Below are positions 27,175 through 35,833 of a stretch of 64,000 nucleotides of DNA, piece by piece (the stretch's first letter is position 1; the number at the start of each line of letters is the position of its first letter). The stretch comes from CAYJAZ01 sp964371865. GTDB taxonomy: Bacteria > Desulfobacterota > Desulfovibrionia > Desulfovibrionales > Desulfovibrionaceae. The translations under genes and the position numbers were made by a program. The stretch covers positions 1 through 64,000 of the forward strand of contig CAYJOR010000004.1 in assembly GCA_964371865.1 (NCBI GenBank), written 5' to 3'. The notes below the pieces were generated by a model. That model had not been told where the DNA came from. It made no database searches and saw only the letters and a list, made by a program, of their open reading frames with translations.

Positions 27175-27301
27175 CTAGGCTATGTTTTTATATTAATTCT
27201 TTTGATTTTTGATAGTTACATGAAGTCTAGTGAATTACTCTTGATACGAAGTAGTAATTTCTCTACCAGATTCATCAAAAAAATTTAGAAATGCACTCTA
27301 G
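27175..27301. repeat. Two-ended MITE-like element, family I, short form (127 bp)
   Basis: Left end CTAGGCTATGTTTTTATATT and right end AAATTTAGAAATGCACTCTAG, both bounded by TA. The interior begins like the 9861 copy (GATTTTTGATAGTTACATGA) but lacks the second half. Confidence 0.7.
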
Positions 27302-27338
27302 TATAGTGCTAAAAACGTTTTAAGACCTTTGACTTTAC

Positions 27339-27490
27339 AAGGGTAGGTTTCTAAATTTATTATTTTATGTTTTTTCTGCCTCAAAGATTATTTTTTTCAT
27401 TTATGAGTGTTTTTAATGCACTGCACATTATAAAAAATTACTTTAAGTTGAAAGTTCTACAAAATATTTTATTTTAGAAACATCCTTTCA
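27339..27490. repeat. Two-ended MITE-like element, family I (about 150 bp)
   Basis: Left end AAGGGTAGGTTTCTAAATTT, right end ATTTTAGAAACATCCTTTCA. The core GAGTGTTTTTAATGCACTGC is shared with the copies at 31354, 37127 and 51458. This is the only two-ended copy whose TA borders are not preserved. Confidence 0.7.
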
Positions 27491-27529
27491 ATCAAAGGTC
27501 TTAAAAATCAAGTAATATAGTTAGGTTTG

Positions 27530-29029
27530 TTATGAAACAGTTTTTCTTTTTTCTTTGAAACGTTTTTGTATTACAGGAAATAATAATACAAAGGCAGTAA
27601 GGAGAAATAGAAACACTGCTACTGGTCGTTGTAAAAACATGAGTAAGTTATTATCAGTCATAATTAAAGCTTGGCGCAGGCTCACTTCAAGTTGGTTACT
27701 TAAAACAAATCCTATTACTAGTGAGGCTACAGGAATGTTTAATAAACGCATAATAACTCCTGCTACACCGGCAATAAATGCGACTAACAAGTGAAATTCG
27801 TTGTACGAGTTACCATATACTCCAAGAACGCATAATACACTTACTCCACCCATAAGTAGAGGTTCAGGTAACCTTAAGATTTTGGCAAAAAGGCGAGAAA
27901 CTAGTTTTCCTATCGGTGCCAATAGAAGATTTGCTAAGAAAAGAAGGATAAATGCTGCCATTACAGTATCAGGGTTATCCTTCATAAGGCGCACGCCTGG
28001 TGTCATACCATGAATAACAAGAGTAACCATCATAACAGCGGTTACAGGATCACCGGGAATACCAAGTGCTAAAGTTGGAATAAGAGCACCACCTGTTACG
28101 GCATTATTTGAAGCTTCAGGAGCAACAATACCATCTGGTTCTCCAGTACCAAAATGTTTTGCAAAGTTAGAAGTACGTTTTGCTTCAGCATAAGCAATAA
28201 AACTTGCTGTAGCAGCTCCAGTTCCAGGAAGTATACCAACAACAGAACCTATGAGAGAAGATTTTACAAGGTTTCCGATTCTTGATTTCCACTGAGATAG
28301 TTTAGGAAAAATCATGCCTGAGAATGAAGTTAAGGCTGTTTGATTGCCATCATTGCTTTCTAAAGCTCTGCATAGAACCTCAGCAATGGCAAAAATTCCC
28401 ACAACAAGAGCTATAAGATCGATTCCGCCATGCAGCTGAAAAATATCAAAAGTGAAACGAGTGTTTCCGTTCATAGGGTCAATTCCTATTGTGCCAAGAA
28501 ATAGACCTGTGCAACCAGCAAGCAAACCTTTTGCTAAACCACCTTGGGAAACACCTGAAATACAAGATAAAGCCATTACAATAAGTGCAAATGTTTCAAT
28601 AGGTCCAAAATTTTGTGCAAAAGTTGCAAGTGTTGGTCCCATAATAATAAGAAGAACACAAGAGAATAATCCGCCTACAACTGAGGCTGATGTTGCCCAT
28701 CCAAGAGCTTCGCCTGCTTTTCCTTGTTTTGTCATAGGAAAACCGTCAAAACATGTTGCTGCGGATTGAGGAGTTCCAGGTGTATTAAGCAAAATAGCAG
28801 AAATACAGCCACCATACACAGCACCACAATAAACACCCATAATAAGAGAAAGTGCACCTATTGAACTAAGCTGATAAGTGAAAGGTAAAACCATTGTTAT
28901 CGCAATAATCGATCCAAGGCCTGGAAGCGCACCAACAAGTGTTCCCCAAAGTGTTCCTACAATTAAATAGAGAATGGAACTTATGGAAAAAGCATGTCCC
29001 ACCGCTGCCGTTAAAATATCAAGATTCAT
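27530..29029 (-). CDS. tctA: Tripartite tricarboxylate-type transporter, large permease subunit
   Basis: Large membrane subunit (499 residues, about 12 segments) of a TTT-family solute carrier. It has the family motif GALPGLGSIIAITMVLPFTY near 34-53 and the duplicate GILPGTGAATASFIAYAEAKR near 262-282, plus PGTPQSAATCFDGFPMTKQGKAGEALG. A GGGAGG site precedes the start. Last gene of the operon dehydratase-aldolase-tctC-tctB-tctA, 10 bases after tctB. The carried substrate is probably a sugar acid, judging from the two catabolic genes; the classical TctA substrate is citrate. Confidence 0.95.
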   Translation of the reverse strand: MNLDILTAAVGHAFSISSILYLIVGTLWGTLVGALPGLGSIIAITMVLPFTYQLSSIGALSLIMGVYCGAVYGGCISAILLNTPGTPQSAATCFDGFPMTKQGKAGEALGWATSASVVGGLFSCVLLIIMGPTLATFAQNFGPIETFALIVMALSCISGVSQGGLAKGLLAGCTGLFLGTIGIDPMNGNTRFTFDIFQLHGGIDLIALVVGIFAIAEVLCRALESNDGNQTALTSFSGMIFPKLSQWKSRIGNLVKSSLIGSVVGILPGTGAATASFIAYAEAKRTSNFAKHFGTGEPDGIVAPEASNNAVTGGALIPTLALGIPGDPVTAVMMVTLVIHGMTPGVRLMKDNPDTVMAAFILLFLANLLLAPIGKLVSRLFAKILRLPEPLLMGGVSVLCVLGVYGNSYNEFHLLVAFIAGVAGVIMRLLNIPVASLVIGFVLSNQLEVSLRQALIMTDNNLLMFLQRPVAVFLFLLTAFVLLFPVIQKRFKEKRKTVS

Positions 29030-29039
29030 ACCAACCTCC

Positions 29040-29483
29040 CTATATATCAGCTAACAGGCCCATGGGTAGGGGAATTTCTAAAAATTTCTCAAATATAAGC
29101 CAAAGAAGTACGCATACACCAATCGCTGAAGGAATTACTATGCGATGCTTTCTGTAGCCTAAAATATAACTATACAAAATAAAAAATATTATGGAAACAG
29201 GAAGAAAACCAATAGGTACCAAAGCCAAGCATAAAAAACACATTGCGATAATAGAAAGTATCAAAGTTGCAGCACTTTGGTTATCAGCTAATTTAAAATG
29301 CGTTTTAATGCTTTGATAAAATGAAATACATCCAAAAAATATTCCGGCACTTAAAATGACTTGTGGATATAAAAATGATTCATGCCCTTCGTACATCTCA
29401 GGTGCTTCCACAAATGTATAACTAAGCAAGCCTGCTGCAATAAGAACAATTAAACCGTGAAAAAATATTGCAAAAATACGCAT
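29040..29483 (-). CDS. tctB: Tripartite tricarboxylate-type transporter, small permease subunit
   Basis: Small four-segment membrane subunit of the TTT transporter (DUF1468), about 147 residues: MRIFAIFFHGLIVLIAAGLL, LYPQVILSAGIFFGCISFYQ, ATLILSIIAMCFLCLALVPIGFLPVSIIFFILYSYIL, IVIPSAIGVCVLLWLIFEKFL. A longer reading from a TTG at 29531 would run through the tctC-tctB hairpin and lacks a ribosome site. The ATG at 29483 has GGAAG 8 bases upstream and gives the normal family length. It lies between tctC and tctA and is required with TctA to form the membrane complex. Confidence 0.92.
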   Translation of the reverse strand: MRIFAIFFHGLIVLIAAGLLSYTFVEAPEMYEGHESFLYPQVILSAGIFFGCISFYQSIKTHFKLADNQSAATLILSIIAMCFLCLALVPIGFLPVSIIFFILYSYILGYRKHRIVIPSAIGVCVLLWLIFEKFLEIPLPMGLLADI

Positions 29484-29501
29484 ACTTACACTTCCTTTAG
29501 A

Positions 29502-29530
29502 TGTGCCGACAACAAAGTGCTGTCGGCACA
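29502..29530. promoter_or_regulatory. tctC-tctB intercistronic stem-loop
   Basis: TGTGCCGACA and TGTCGGCACA form a perfect 10-bp G/C-rich stem with a 9-base loop, starting 7 bases after the tctC stop and ending before the tctB ribosome site. There is no U-run. Such hairpins often stabilise the upstream mRNA or attenuate reading into the permease genes, so that more binding protein is made. Confidence 0.7.
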
Positions 29531-29536
29531 AAATAA

Positions 29537-30478
29537 TTACTTTTTAAGACCTAAATCTGAAATAATTTGCTTTTTCCCTTCTGCTTCACTTAAAACAAAA
29601 GTAGAAAAATCTTTGCTGTTCATATAACTTGGAATAATAGAGTTCTTTTTAGCTATATCTTGGAATTGTTCTGAAGCTATTGATTTTTCAACTGCTGCTT
29701 CAAGACGCGCAATAACTTCTGGTGAAACACCTTTTGGTACAAAAATTCCGCCCCAAATTGAGAAGTTAAGATCATAACCTTGTTCTTTTGCTGTTGGAAT
29801 ATCAGGATAAGCTAGACTTCTTTCAGGGCTAAAAATAGCTAAAGCTTTCACATCGTATGCAGGTAAGAAGCTTGTGCCATCAGCAAAGAACTGAATAACG
29901 TTACCAGCTAAACTTTTCATACCTTCAGCAGAGCTTCTATCAGGAATATGTTTTGCATCGCCGCCTAAAGCCATAACTGTAGCCGCTGAAGTTAAGTGTG
30001 GTAAAGTTCCTGGTCCTGAAGAGCCAAATGCCATTTTACCTGAGTTTGCTAGAAGTTCTTTTTTTGCATCACCTAAGTTATTCATTGCTGAATCAGATTT
30101 TACCATGAAAACATAAGGAGTATCACTTACGCATGCAACAGGTGTTAGGCTTTGTGCATCATAAGGAAGTTTACGAATAGCAGGTTGCAATACAACAGGT
30201 CCAGTAGGGAGGTAGCCAATAGTGTAACCATCTGCTTTTGCAGCGGAAAGTTCAGCTGTACCTAATGTTCCACCTGCTCCACCAACGTTTTTAACAATGA
30301 TTTTTTGTCCAAGTTCTTCTTGTAAAGGAATAAGAAGAGCACGAGCAACCATATCACTATTTCCACCAGCTGCAAAAGGTACAATCATGGTAATTGTTTT
30401 TTCAGGATACGCTGCATTTGCAGATGGTGAAAAAAACAAAGATGCACACGCCAAAGCTAAAACTAAAATTTTCTTCAT
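29537..30478 (-). CDS. tctC: Tripartite tricarboxylate-type transporter, periplasmic binding protein
   Basis: Bug/TctC-type solute receptor (313 residues). The Sec signal peptide MKKILVLALACASLFFSPSANA is cleaved before AYPEKTITMIVPFAAGGNSD, which is the family start. Further signatures: VVKNVGGAGGTLGTAELSAAKADGYTIGY and GGIFVPKGVSPEVIARLEAAV. It captures the ligand (probably a carboxylate such as a sugar acid) and delivers it to TctAB. First transporter gene after the aldolase; a strong hairpin separates it from tctB. Confidence 0.95.
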   Translation of the reverse strand: MKKILVLALACASLFFSPSANAAYPEKTITMIVPFAAGGNSDMVARALLIPLQEELGQKIIVKNVGGAGGTLGTAELSAAKADGYTIGYLPTGPVVLQPAIRKLPYDAQSLTPVACVSDTPYVFMVKSDSAMNNLGDAKKELLANSGKMAFGSSGPGTLPHLTSAATVMALGGDAKHIPDRSSAEGMKSLAGNVIQFFADGTSFLPAYDVKALAIFSPERSLAYPDIPTAKEQGYDLNFSIWGGIFVPKGVSPEVIARLEAAVEKSIASEQFQDIAKKNSIIPSYMNSKDFSTFVLSEAEGKKQIISDLGLKK

Positions 30479-30526
30479 AACTAAATCCTTATAAAATACA
30501 TTAAATTGTTTGTAATTATACAGTTA

Positions 30527-31285
30527 CTAAGCTTTCATTTCACCAACAACTTTGCGAGATGAGGCCATCAACATTCCTAGGTCGCCTCCTACCGCAACAT
30601 AACTTCCTCCTTGTTCAATAAACCATGTTGCAAGTTCAACAGTAGGCATAACTGTTCCAATATGAATGTTTGCAGCTCTACACTTTTTCACTGTTTCACT
30701 GATAATATTTTTCATTTTTTCACTATTCATACCTTCTGCTATTCCCATAGAAACAGCAAGATCTCCAGGGCCAATAAAAACTGAATCTATACCTTTTACT
30801 CCGCCAATTTCAAGAGCTTTATTCATTGCATCTTCGGTTTCTAATTGAGCTATAAGGCATAATCTTTTGTGGGCATCTTGTTGATATGTTGTGTCTAACC
30901 CAAATGAAGCAGCTCTTACCATTTTTGCGCAACCACGAATACCGTATGGAGGGTATTGACATGCAAGAACAAAGTTTTCAGCTTCTTCTTTTGAAGCTAT
31001 CATAGGGCACATAATTGTTTCTGCCCCTACAACGTCAAGTACTTGTTTGATGTATACAGGATCATAAGCTGGAATGCGAAGAATAGGTGTTACATTTGGA
31101 CGACAAGAAGTTGCTTGAAATAGTTGTAATAAATCAAAAAGATTGTCAGTTCCATGTTCCGCATCTATGACTAAAAAATCAAGACCTGAGCACGCAAGTA
31201 ATTCTGTTACAACAGGGCTACCTGTCATAAGCCATGTGCCGATTTGCATTACTCCGTCTTGATAAGCCTCTTTAAAAGTATTCAT
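30527..31285 (-). CDS. HpcH/HpaI-family class II aldolase
   Basis: Metal-dependent pyruvate aldolase of 252 residues that splits 2-keto-3-deoxy acids to pyruvate and an aldehyde. Motifs: IGTWLMTGSP, VIDAEHGTDN (about 36-45, with the general-base His), the PPYGIRG loop near 125, LIAQLETEDAMN with metal-binding Glu, and VFIGPGDLAVSMG with metal-binding Asp. It lies between the IlvD/Edd dehydratase and tctC on the same strand, so it probably takes the dehydratase product (for example a 2-keto-3-deoxy sugar acid such as KDR or a related compound). The exact substrate cannot be assigned from sequence. Confidence 0.9.
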   Translation of the reverse strand: MNTFKEAYQDGVMQIGTWLMTGSPVVTELLACSGLDFLVIDAEHGTDNLFDLLQLFQATSCRPNVTPILRIPAYDPVYIKQVLDVVGAETIMCPMIASKEEAENFVLACQYPPYGIRGCAKMVRAASFGLDTTYQQDAHKRLCLIAQLETEDAMNKALEIGGVKGIDSVFIGPGDLAVSMGIAEGMNSEKMKNIISETVKKCRAANIHIGTVMPTVELATWFIEQGGSYVAVGGDLGMLMASSRKVVGEMKA

Positions 31286-31353
31286 TTTTACTCCTTAGTT
31301 ATTTTTTTTGTAAGATAAACTTACAATTTGGATTTAATTTTTATTTCAAGTCA

Positions 31354-31508
31354 TTAGGAAGTTTTTCTAAATTCAGAGGTTTTATGGAATTTTCAACTAA
31401 AAGTGTTTTTTATGAAGTACACTCTATAAAAGCATAGGTAAATCGAATAAAAAATCATCTTTTTTGGAAGAAAAAACACAAAGGAATTGATTTAGAAACA
31501 TACCCTAG
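31354..31508. repeat. Two-ended MITE-like element, family I (155 bp)
   Basis: Left end TTAGGAAGTTTTTCTAAATT, right end TTGATTTAGAAACATACCCTA, both bounded by TA. The core AGTGTTTTTTATGAAGTACA matches the other 150-bp copies. It occupies most of the aldolase-dehydratase gap, and its right end is 3 bases from the dehydratase stop codon. Confidence 0.75.
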
Positions 31509-31510
31509 GA

Positions 31511-33244
31511 TTAATAAATATCAGGTTCTTGATCAGGGCTTCTTCCTTCTAAGAAATCAAGGTCACACCCTCTATCCGCTTGAGTAACGTGTTGTATATA
31601 CATTCTTGTGTAGCCGCGTGGATAAGGTTTTGCAGGGTCGTATTGCATTTCTTCCCACTCTTTTTTTCTTCTGTTAAGTTCTTCTTCGCTTACATCTAAG
31701 TGAATGCTATTATTTGCTACATCTAGCTCAATAAAGTCGCCATTTTTTACTAAGGCTAAAGGACCACCTACAGCAGATTCCGGTGCAACGTGTAAAACTA
31801 CTGTTCCAAAGTGAGTGCCACTCATGCGAGCATCAGAAATACGTACTATATCACGCACACCTTTTTCTAAAAGTTTTTTTGGAATGGGTAAACCGCCCCA
31901 TTCAGGCATACCCGGTGCCCCTTTAGGACCAGAAGATTTTAGAACAAGAACTGAGTTTTCATCAACATCAAGGTTAACATCATCAATACGAGCGTAAAGA
32001 TCAGGATAATTTTCAAAAACAACAGCCTTTCCTCTATGCTTGAGGAGGCTTTCAGTTGCGGCAGATGCCTTGATAACTGCTCCAGAAGGTGCCAAATTAC
32101 CATGTAAAACTGTCATTGAACTGTAATGTGAGATAGGATTATCAAGCGGGCGAATAACTTCAGGGTTCCAATTATGCGCTTTTTGTAGATTTTCGCCTAA
32201 TGTTTTACCGTTCACAGTCATTACATCAAGGTTTAGTTCTTTGCTTATAGTTTGCATGATAGCAGGAACACCGCCGGCGTTATGTAAATCTTCCATTAAA
32301 AATCTACCGGCAGGAAGCAAGTCAACAATAACGGGTACACTTTTTGAAAGGCTTGAAATATCGTCTAAACTTAAATCAATGCCGGCTCTTCCAGCCATTG
32401 CAATAAAGTGCACTGCAGCATTTGTTGAACCACCAAGAGCCATAAAAGTTGTGATAGCATTATAAAAATGCTGCTTGGTGATAAGATTTGATGGCTTATA
32501 TTTATCTAATCCTGCCATTTCTACAATTCTTTCACCGCAGTCTGCTGCCATGCGAGCGTGCGAAGAGTCAACAGCCGGAATTGTTACCGCATGAGGAAGG
32601 GTAAGACCTAAAGCTTCTATAATACATGTCATAGTTGAAGCTGTTCCCATAGTATTACATGTGCCATGAGAACGGCAAATGCGCTCTTCAAGTTCTTCCC
32701 AATCTTCTTCAGTAATTGTGCCGGCTCTTAGTTCATCCCAATACTTTCTTGTATGTGTGCCTGCGCCTATTGTAACATTGTGCCAATTACTATTAAGCAT
32801 TGGCCCAGCCGGCATAAAAATCATTGGAATATCGACACTTAATGCGCCCATGATTAAGCCAACAGTTGTTTTATCGCAACCACCCATAAGCACAACAGCA
32901 TCAAGAGGGTGTGCACGTATCATTTCCTCAACTTGCATAGCAAGAAGGTTACGGTAAATCATAGATGTAGGTTTTATCATTACCTCGCCAAGACCAAGAA
33001 CTGGAATTTCAGCCGGAAAACCGCCAGCACTCCAAACACCACGTCTTACATCGTCTGCTCTTTGCTTGAGATGACCATGACATGTGCTAAATTCATCCCA
33101 GCTATTAATAAGCCCAATAACAGGTTTTCCAATAAAGTCTTTGCGCCTAAACCCTAATTGTAATGTACGTTGACGGTGAGCTGAACCTCGCATACTTTTT
33201 TGTTCATACCAACGAGCACTTCTTAAGTTTTTTTTCTCTGACAT
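31511..33244 (-). CDS. IlvD/Edd-family sugar-acid dehydratase (L-arabonate dehydratase-like)
   Basis: Fe-S dehydratase (577 residues) converting an aldonic acid to its 2-keto-3-deoxy derivative. Three family cysteines are visible: Cys55 (FSTCHGH), Cys123 (GGCDK) and Cys196 (SHGTCNTMGTAST). The N-terminus LRSARWYEQKSMRGSAHRQR and the end YTRMYIQHVTQADRGCDLDFL resemble the L-arabonate/D-xylonate dehydratase branch rather than dihydroxy-acid dehydratase or Edd. It has a CAGGAGA ribosome site. First gene of the sugar-acid operon, with two tandem palindromic operators 73-106 bases upstream. A family I element lies directly after its TAA stop and before the aldolase gene. Confidence 0.9.
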   Translation of the reverse strand: MSEKKNLRSARWYEQKSMRGSAHRQRTLQLGFRRKDFIGKPVIGLINSWDEFSTCHGHLKQRADDVRRGVWSAGGFPAEIPVLGLGEVMIKPTSMIYRNLLAMQVEEMIRAHPLDAVVLMGGCDKTTVGLIMGALSVDIPMIFMPAGPMLNSNWHNVTIGAGTHTRKYWDELRAGTITEEDWEELEERICRSHGTCNTMGTASTMTCIIEALGLTLPHAVTIPAVDSSHARMAADCGERIVEMAGLDKYKPSNLITKQHFYNAITTFMALGGSTNAAVHFIAMAGRAGIDLSLDDISSLSKSVPVIVDLLPAGRFLMEDLHNAGGVPAIMQTISKELNLDVMTVNGKTLGENLQKAHNWNPEVIRPLDNPISHYSSMTVLHGNLAPSGAVIKASAATESLLKHRGKAVVFENYPDLYARIDDVNLDVDENSVLVLKSSGPKGAPGMPEWGGLPIPKKLLEKGVRDIVRISDARMSGTHFGTVVLHVAPESAVGGPLALVKNGDFIELDVANNSIHLDVSEEELNRRKKEWEEMQYDPAKPYPRGYTRMYIQHVTQADRGCDLDFLEGRSPDQEPDIY

Positions 33245-33316
33245 TTTATTCTCCTGAATGTTCCAATAGTTATAACGAGTAGTACAGAATTATATTTATA
33301 GAGTGTTTCATTATCT

Positions 33317-33350
33317 TGAACTTTGGTTCATTATTTTGAACTTAGGTTCA
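33317..33350. promoter_or_regulatory. Tandem palindromic operators of the sugar-acid operon
   Basis: TGAACTTTGGTTCA (33317-33330) and TGAACTTAGGTTCA (33337-33350) are two TGAAC-N4-GTTCA palindromes spaced 20 bases centre to centre, about two helical turns, on the promoter side of the dehydratase gene. The adjacent IclR-type regulator is the likely binder (inference). Confidence 0.65.
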
Positions 33351-33556
33351 TTATTATAAATTTTAAAAAATTTGTCAAGATAAAAAATAAACAATTACAC
33401 AAAAAAACATTATATGTTTTTGGTTTATTTATCTTTTAACAATAAAAAGTGTTAGTGAGAATGTGAAAAAAAATAATAATATCAATAGATAGATGTTTTT
33501 TTCTGTGATCTATATTTTTTATAAAAAATATAGCATTATTATTTACGGTTTATATT

Positions 33557-33803
33557 TATGTATAGATGGTCGGGCGTGAGCGGAGTTGACACTGGAAGCT
33601 TTGAAACTGGCTACAGTTCAGGGTTTGATACCACTACAGAATACACTATGCAAAACGTTGATAATTTACATTTACTGGCGGAATTGCCTTAAGTATTGCT
33701 AAAGAGAATTTACAATTCGATCTTGATTACAAACTTCAAGCTTCAAACTTTAGGGCGTAAAGGTAGTTATGCAGTATCAGCTATTTTCAGATATAAGTTC
33801 TAA
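33557..33803 (+). pseudogene. Remnant of an autotransporter beta-barrel C-terminus
   Basis: Translation from the ATG at 33557 reads MYRWSGVSGVDTGSF through YTMQNVDNLH. After a frameshift near 33675 it continues FTGGIALSIAKENLQFDLDY, and after a second shift near 33757 it ends GSYAVSAIFRYKF plus stop. This parallels the end of the intact autotransporter at 57307-62769 (NVDNFAFSGGVGVEVAKDNL through VGFTYKF), including the terminal Phe. Two frameshifts and loss of everything upstream mark it as a dead fragment. Its terminator is still present at 33838. Confidence 0.75.
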
Positions 33804-33837
33804 GGTTTAGTATTTTAATTGCCTAAATTAATTATAA

Positions 33838-33868
33838 AAAGCCACTCTGTTTAAAACGGAGTGGCTTT
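33838..33868. terminator. Rho-independent terminator
   Basis: AAAGCCACTCTGTTT pairs with the following ACGGAGTGGCTTT (one G-T pair), with T-rich sequence after. It sits 35 bases past the autotransporter remnant and is probably that lost gene's terminator. Confidence 0.75.
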
Positions 33869-33889
33869 ATTTGTTAGGAACAAACTCTA

Positions 33890-34016
33890 GCAGTAAGTTT
33901 ATTGATAACTTTTTTAAGGAAAGGGGGTGTGTGAGGGAGAAAAACTCATTTTTTTCAAAAGGGTGTTTTTCCCACAATGTGCTTTTCCCCCTTAAAAATC
34001 ATAAACTGGAATCACT
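33890..34016. repeat. Family II repeat overlapping the end of the diguanylate cyclase gene
   Basis: Begins TTGATAACTTTTTTAAGGAA with AGGGGG, and ends CATAAACTGGAATCACTTGA. It is closely similar to 40215-40330. The last five residues and stop of the neighbouring minus-strand cyclase are encoded by this repeat. Confidence 0.7.
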
Positions 34017-35624
34017 TGAAGGTTCAATAACAGTGAGCATCATTTGATTTCTGCCACTTTTCTTTGCTTCATAGAGCATGTTGTCGGCTTCTTTAACAAT
34101 TTCAGATATGCTTGTAGCATTCGTGATATGTGAATAGTAGGCCATACCTATACTAATAGTGATTATATTTGAAACTTCTGAGCCTTTATGCTCAAGTTTA
34201 TATTCGGCAAGTTTATTAATAAGCTGTTGTACTTTGTGTTTTGCTTCGTCTAAAGTTTTATTTTTCACAGCCAGAATAAACTCTTCACCGCCGTAACGAG
34301 CGACAAATACATCATCGTCTTGACTCAATTCACGAAGAATTTTACCCATAATTACAAGTATTTCATCACCTTTAACATGCCCGTAGATATCATTGTATTG
34401 CTTGAAGAAGTCAATATCCAATACCACAAAAGCAAGGTGACTTTTTGTCTCGATAATATTTTGAAAATTAGTTTCAAAATAATGTCTTAATCCTGCACGA
34501 TTATTTACATTTGTAAGTTCATCTGTACGTGAAACTTGCTTTAGCTTTCGTGTGTATTCGTTTTTCATAGTTTCGTCATTGAAGATATAGAAAAAGCCGT
34601 GCAGTTGATTGAAGACATCGTAAATAGTGCTCTTTTCAACAGAGAAAAATCTTGAAGAATCATCTTTTTTCATTTCACATTCAATAATACCTTCTAATGT
34701 GTCTTCCATAGATATATCGATAGTGAAAAAATTTGTGCTAAATTTTTTTAAATCAAAACTTTCTGTATTTTGTATTCCAAAAATATGATCAAAATTGTTA
34801 TTTGAACTAACTAGTTTAAGGTCATTTGATAGTATAATCATAGGAAAAGGTAAGTGATCTATAAGAGTTTTAAACTCTGCATGAGTATTCCAAATATCTG
34901 TCACATCACGAGCAAGTCCAACAGTACCAAGAGTTTCGCCACGTCTTCCAATAATTGCGGATTTATAAGTTTTGAGTTGGCGTAACTCATCACCAATCTT
35001 AACTTTTTCGTCAAACAAAAAGGTTTTTTGTTCTTTTATAACAATTTCTTCTGTTTCCATACATACAAATTCACCTTTTTGATATTCTTCATAATCCAAG
35101 TCCCAAATATAGTAATGCCCTCTATCTTTTATTTGTTCTTTAGTTTTATTTACGGTTTTACAAAAACTATTATTTACTTTAATATGAGCACCTATTACAT
35201 CTTTATACCATATTAAGTCGGGAACACTGTCAATTAGAGTATCTAGTTGTTTTGCTGAAAGTTCAGCATCTAGCACGTCTCTCATTCTTAGGAGGAATTG
35301 CTTTATTCTATATTCAAATAAGGAAGTTTCATCGTCGAGCCAAATGTCAAAGAATTTTTCTTTATGTGCTATTTCAGCAATATTTTGCATCTTGCATATA
35401 AGAACAACTACACTATATGAGGCTTTTATGGAAAGAATATTGTCAATTTCATCAAGTATTGTTTCATCAATTATAATAACATCTGCACTACTATAAGAAG
35501 TAGTAGTTTTGACATCTGCTATCTCTGGAAAAACTGCAAGTCTTTTTATCTCTTCAACTTGATTGATAAAGTTTATGACTTTACTATTTCCTAGCACAGC
35601 TATTTTTAAATTATACTTGTCCAT
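33999..35624 (-). CDS. Diguanylate cyclase with PAS sensors
   Basis: Soluble 541-residue protein. The N-terminus (1-115) resembles a response-regulator-like Rossmann fold (LKIAVLGNSKVINFI, ADVIIIDET, YSVVVLICKM). PAS domains are at about 125-240 (DSVPDLIWYKDVIGAHIKVN) and 250-365 (DHLPFPMIILSND). The GGDEF domain (about 375-535) has TDELTNVNNRAGL, VVLDIDFFKQYNDIYGHVKGDEIL and an active-type YGGEEF near 448. The RxxD inhibitory site is not present at the usual distance, so product inhibition may be lacking. It makes c-di-GMP in response to an unknown cytoplasmic signal. GGAAGG precedes the ATG. Monocistronic. Confidence 0.92.
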   Translation of the reverse strand: MDKYNLKIAVLGNSKVINFINQVEEIKRLAVFPEIADVKTTTSYSSADVIIIDETILDEIDNILSIKASYSVVVLICKMQNIAEIAHKEKFFDIWLDDETSLFEYRIKQFLLRMRDVLDAELSAKQLDTLIDSVPDLIWYKDVIGAHIKVNNSFCKTVNKTKEQIKDRGHYYIWDLDYEEYQKGEFVCMETEEIVIKEQKTFLFDEKVKIGDELRQLKTYKSAIIGRRGETLGTVGLARDVTDIWNTHAEFKTLIDHLPFPMIILSNDLKLVSSNNNFDHIFGIQNTESFDLKKFSTNFFTIDISMEDTLEGIIECEMKKDDSSRFFSVEKSTIYDVFNQLHGFFYIFNDETMKNEYTRKLKQVSRTDELTNVNNRAGLRHYFETNFQNIIETKSHLAFVVLDIDFFKQYNDIYGHVKGDEILVIMGKILRELSQDDDVFVARYGGEEFILAVKNKTLDEAKHKVQQLINKLAEYKLEHKGSEVSNIITISIGMAYYSHITNATSISEIVKEADNMLYEAKKSGRNQMMLTVIEPSSDSSL

Positions 35625-35722
35625 ACTAACCTTCCAATCATTTACTTGAGTAAATGGTTACGCTTTAAAACTAATCTAGTATAGTTTCTTTTCAATTAAT
35701 AGTCAAATTCTACTTTAAAGAA

Positions 35723-35779
35723 AAAAGCAGTTAGGATTGACTTTTGGGCTAACCATAAAGTTAGATCTTAACTGCTTTT
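35723..35779. terminator. Terminator after the MFS gene
   Basis: AAAAGCAGTTA and TAACTGCTTTT are perfect outer arms. The inner parts GGATTGACTTT and AAAGTTAGATCT extend the stem with mismatches. It lies about 55 bases past the MFS stop and 100 bases before the cyclase start. Confidence 0.65.
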
Positions 35780-35833
35780 AAGAAAAGGGAAGTTTGAAGG
35801 AGAAAGTTTTATTCTTATAATGTATCTATCAGT

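Larger units (their letters stand above)
27009..27529. other. Repeat-bearing gap between iclR-type gene and tctA
   Basis: No gene seen. It contains two family I elements (27175-27301 and 27339-27490), which occupy half the gap. The remainder is AT-rich sequence. Confidence 0.6.
33245..33998. other. Intergenic region with operators, autotransporter remnant and repeat
   Basis: From left to right: the operon promoter with two operators (33317-33350), about 200 bases of AT-rich sequence without signal, a broken autotransporter tail (33557-33803), a terminator (33838-33868) and a family II repeat that runs into the end of the diguanylate cyclase gene. Confidence 0.6.

Noticed and set aside
29484..29531. 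N-terminal extension of TctB from a TTG
   Set aside because: It would translate the tctC-tctB stem-loop; the internal ATG with GGAAG fits the family length.
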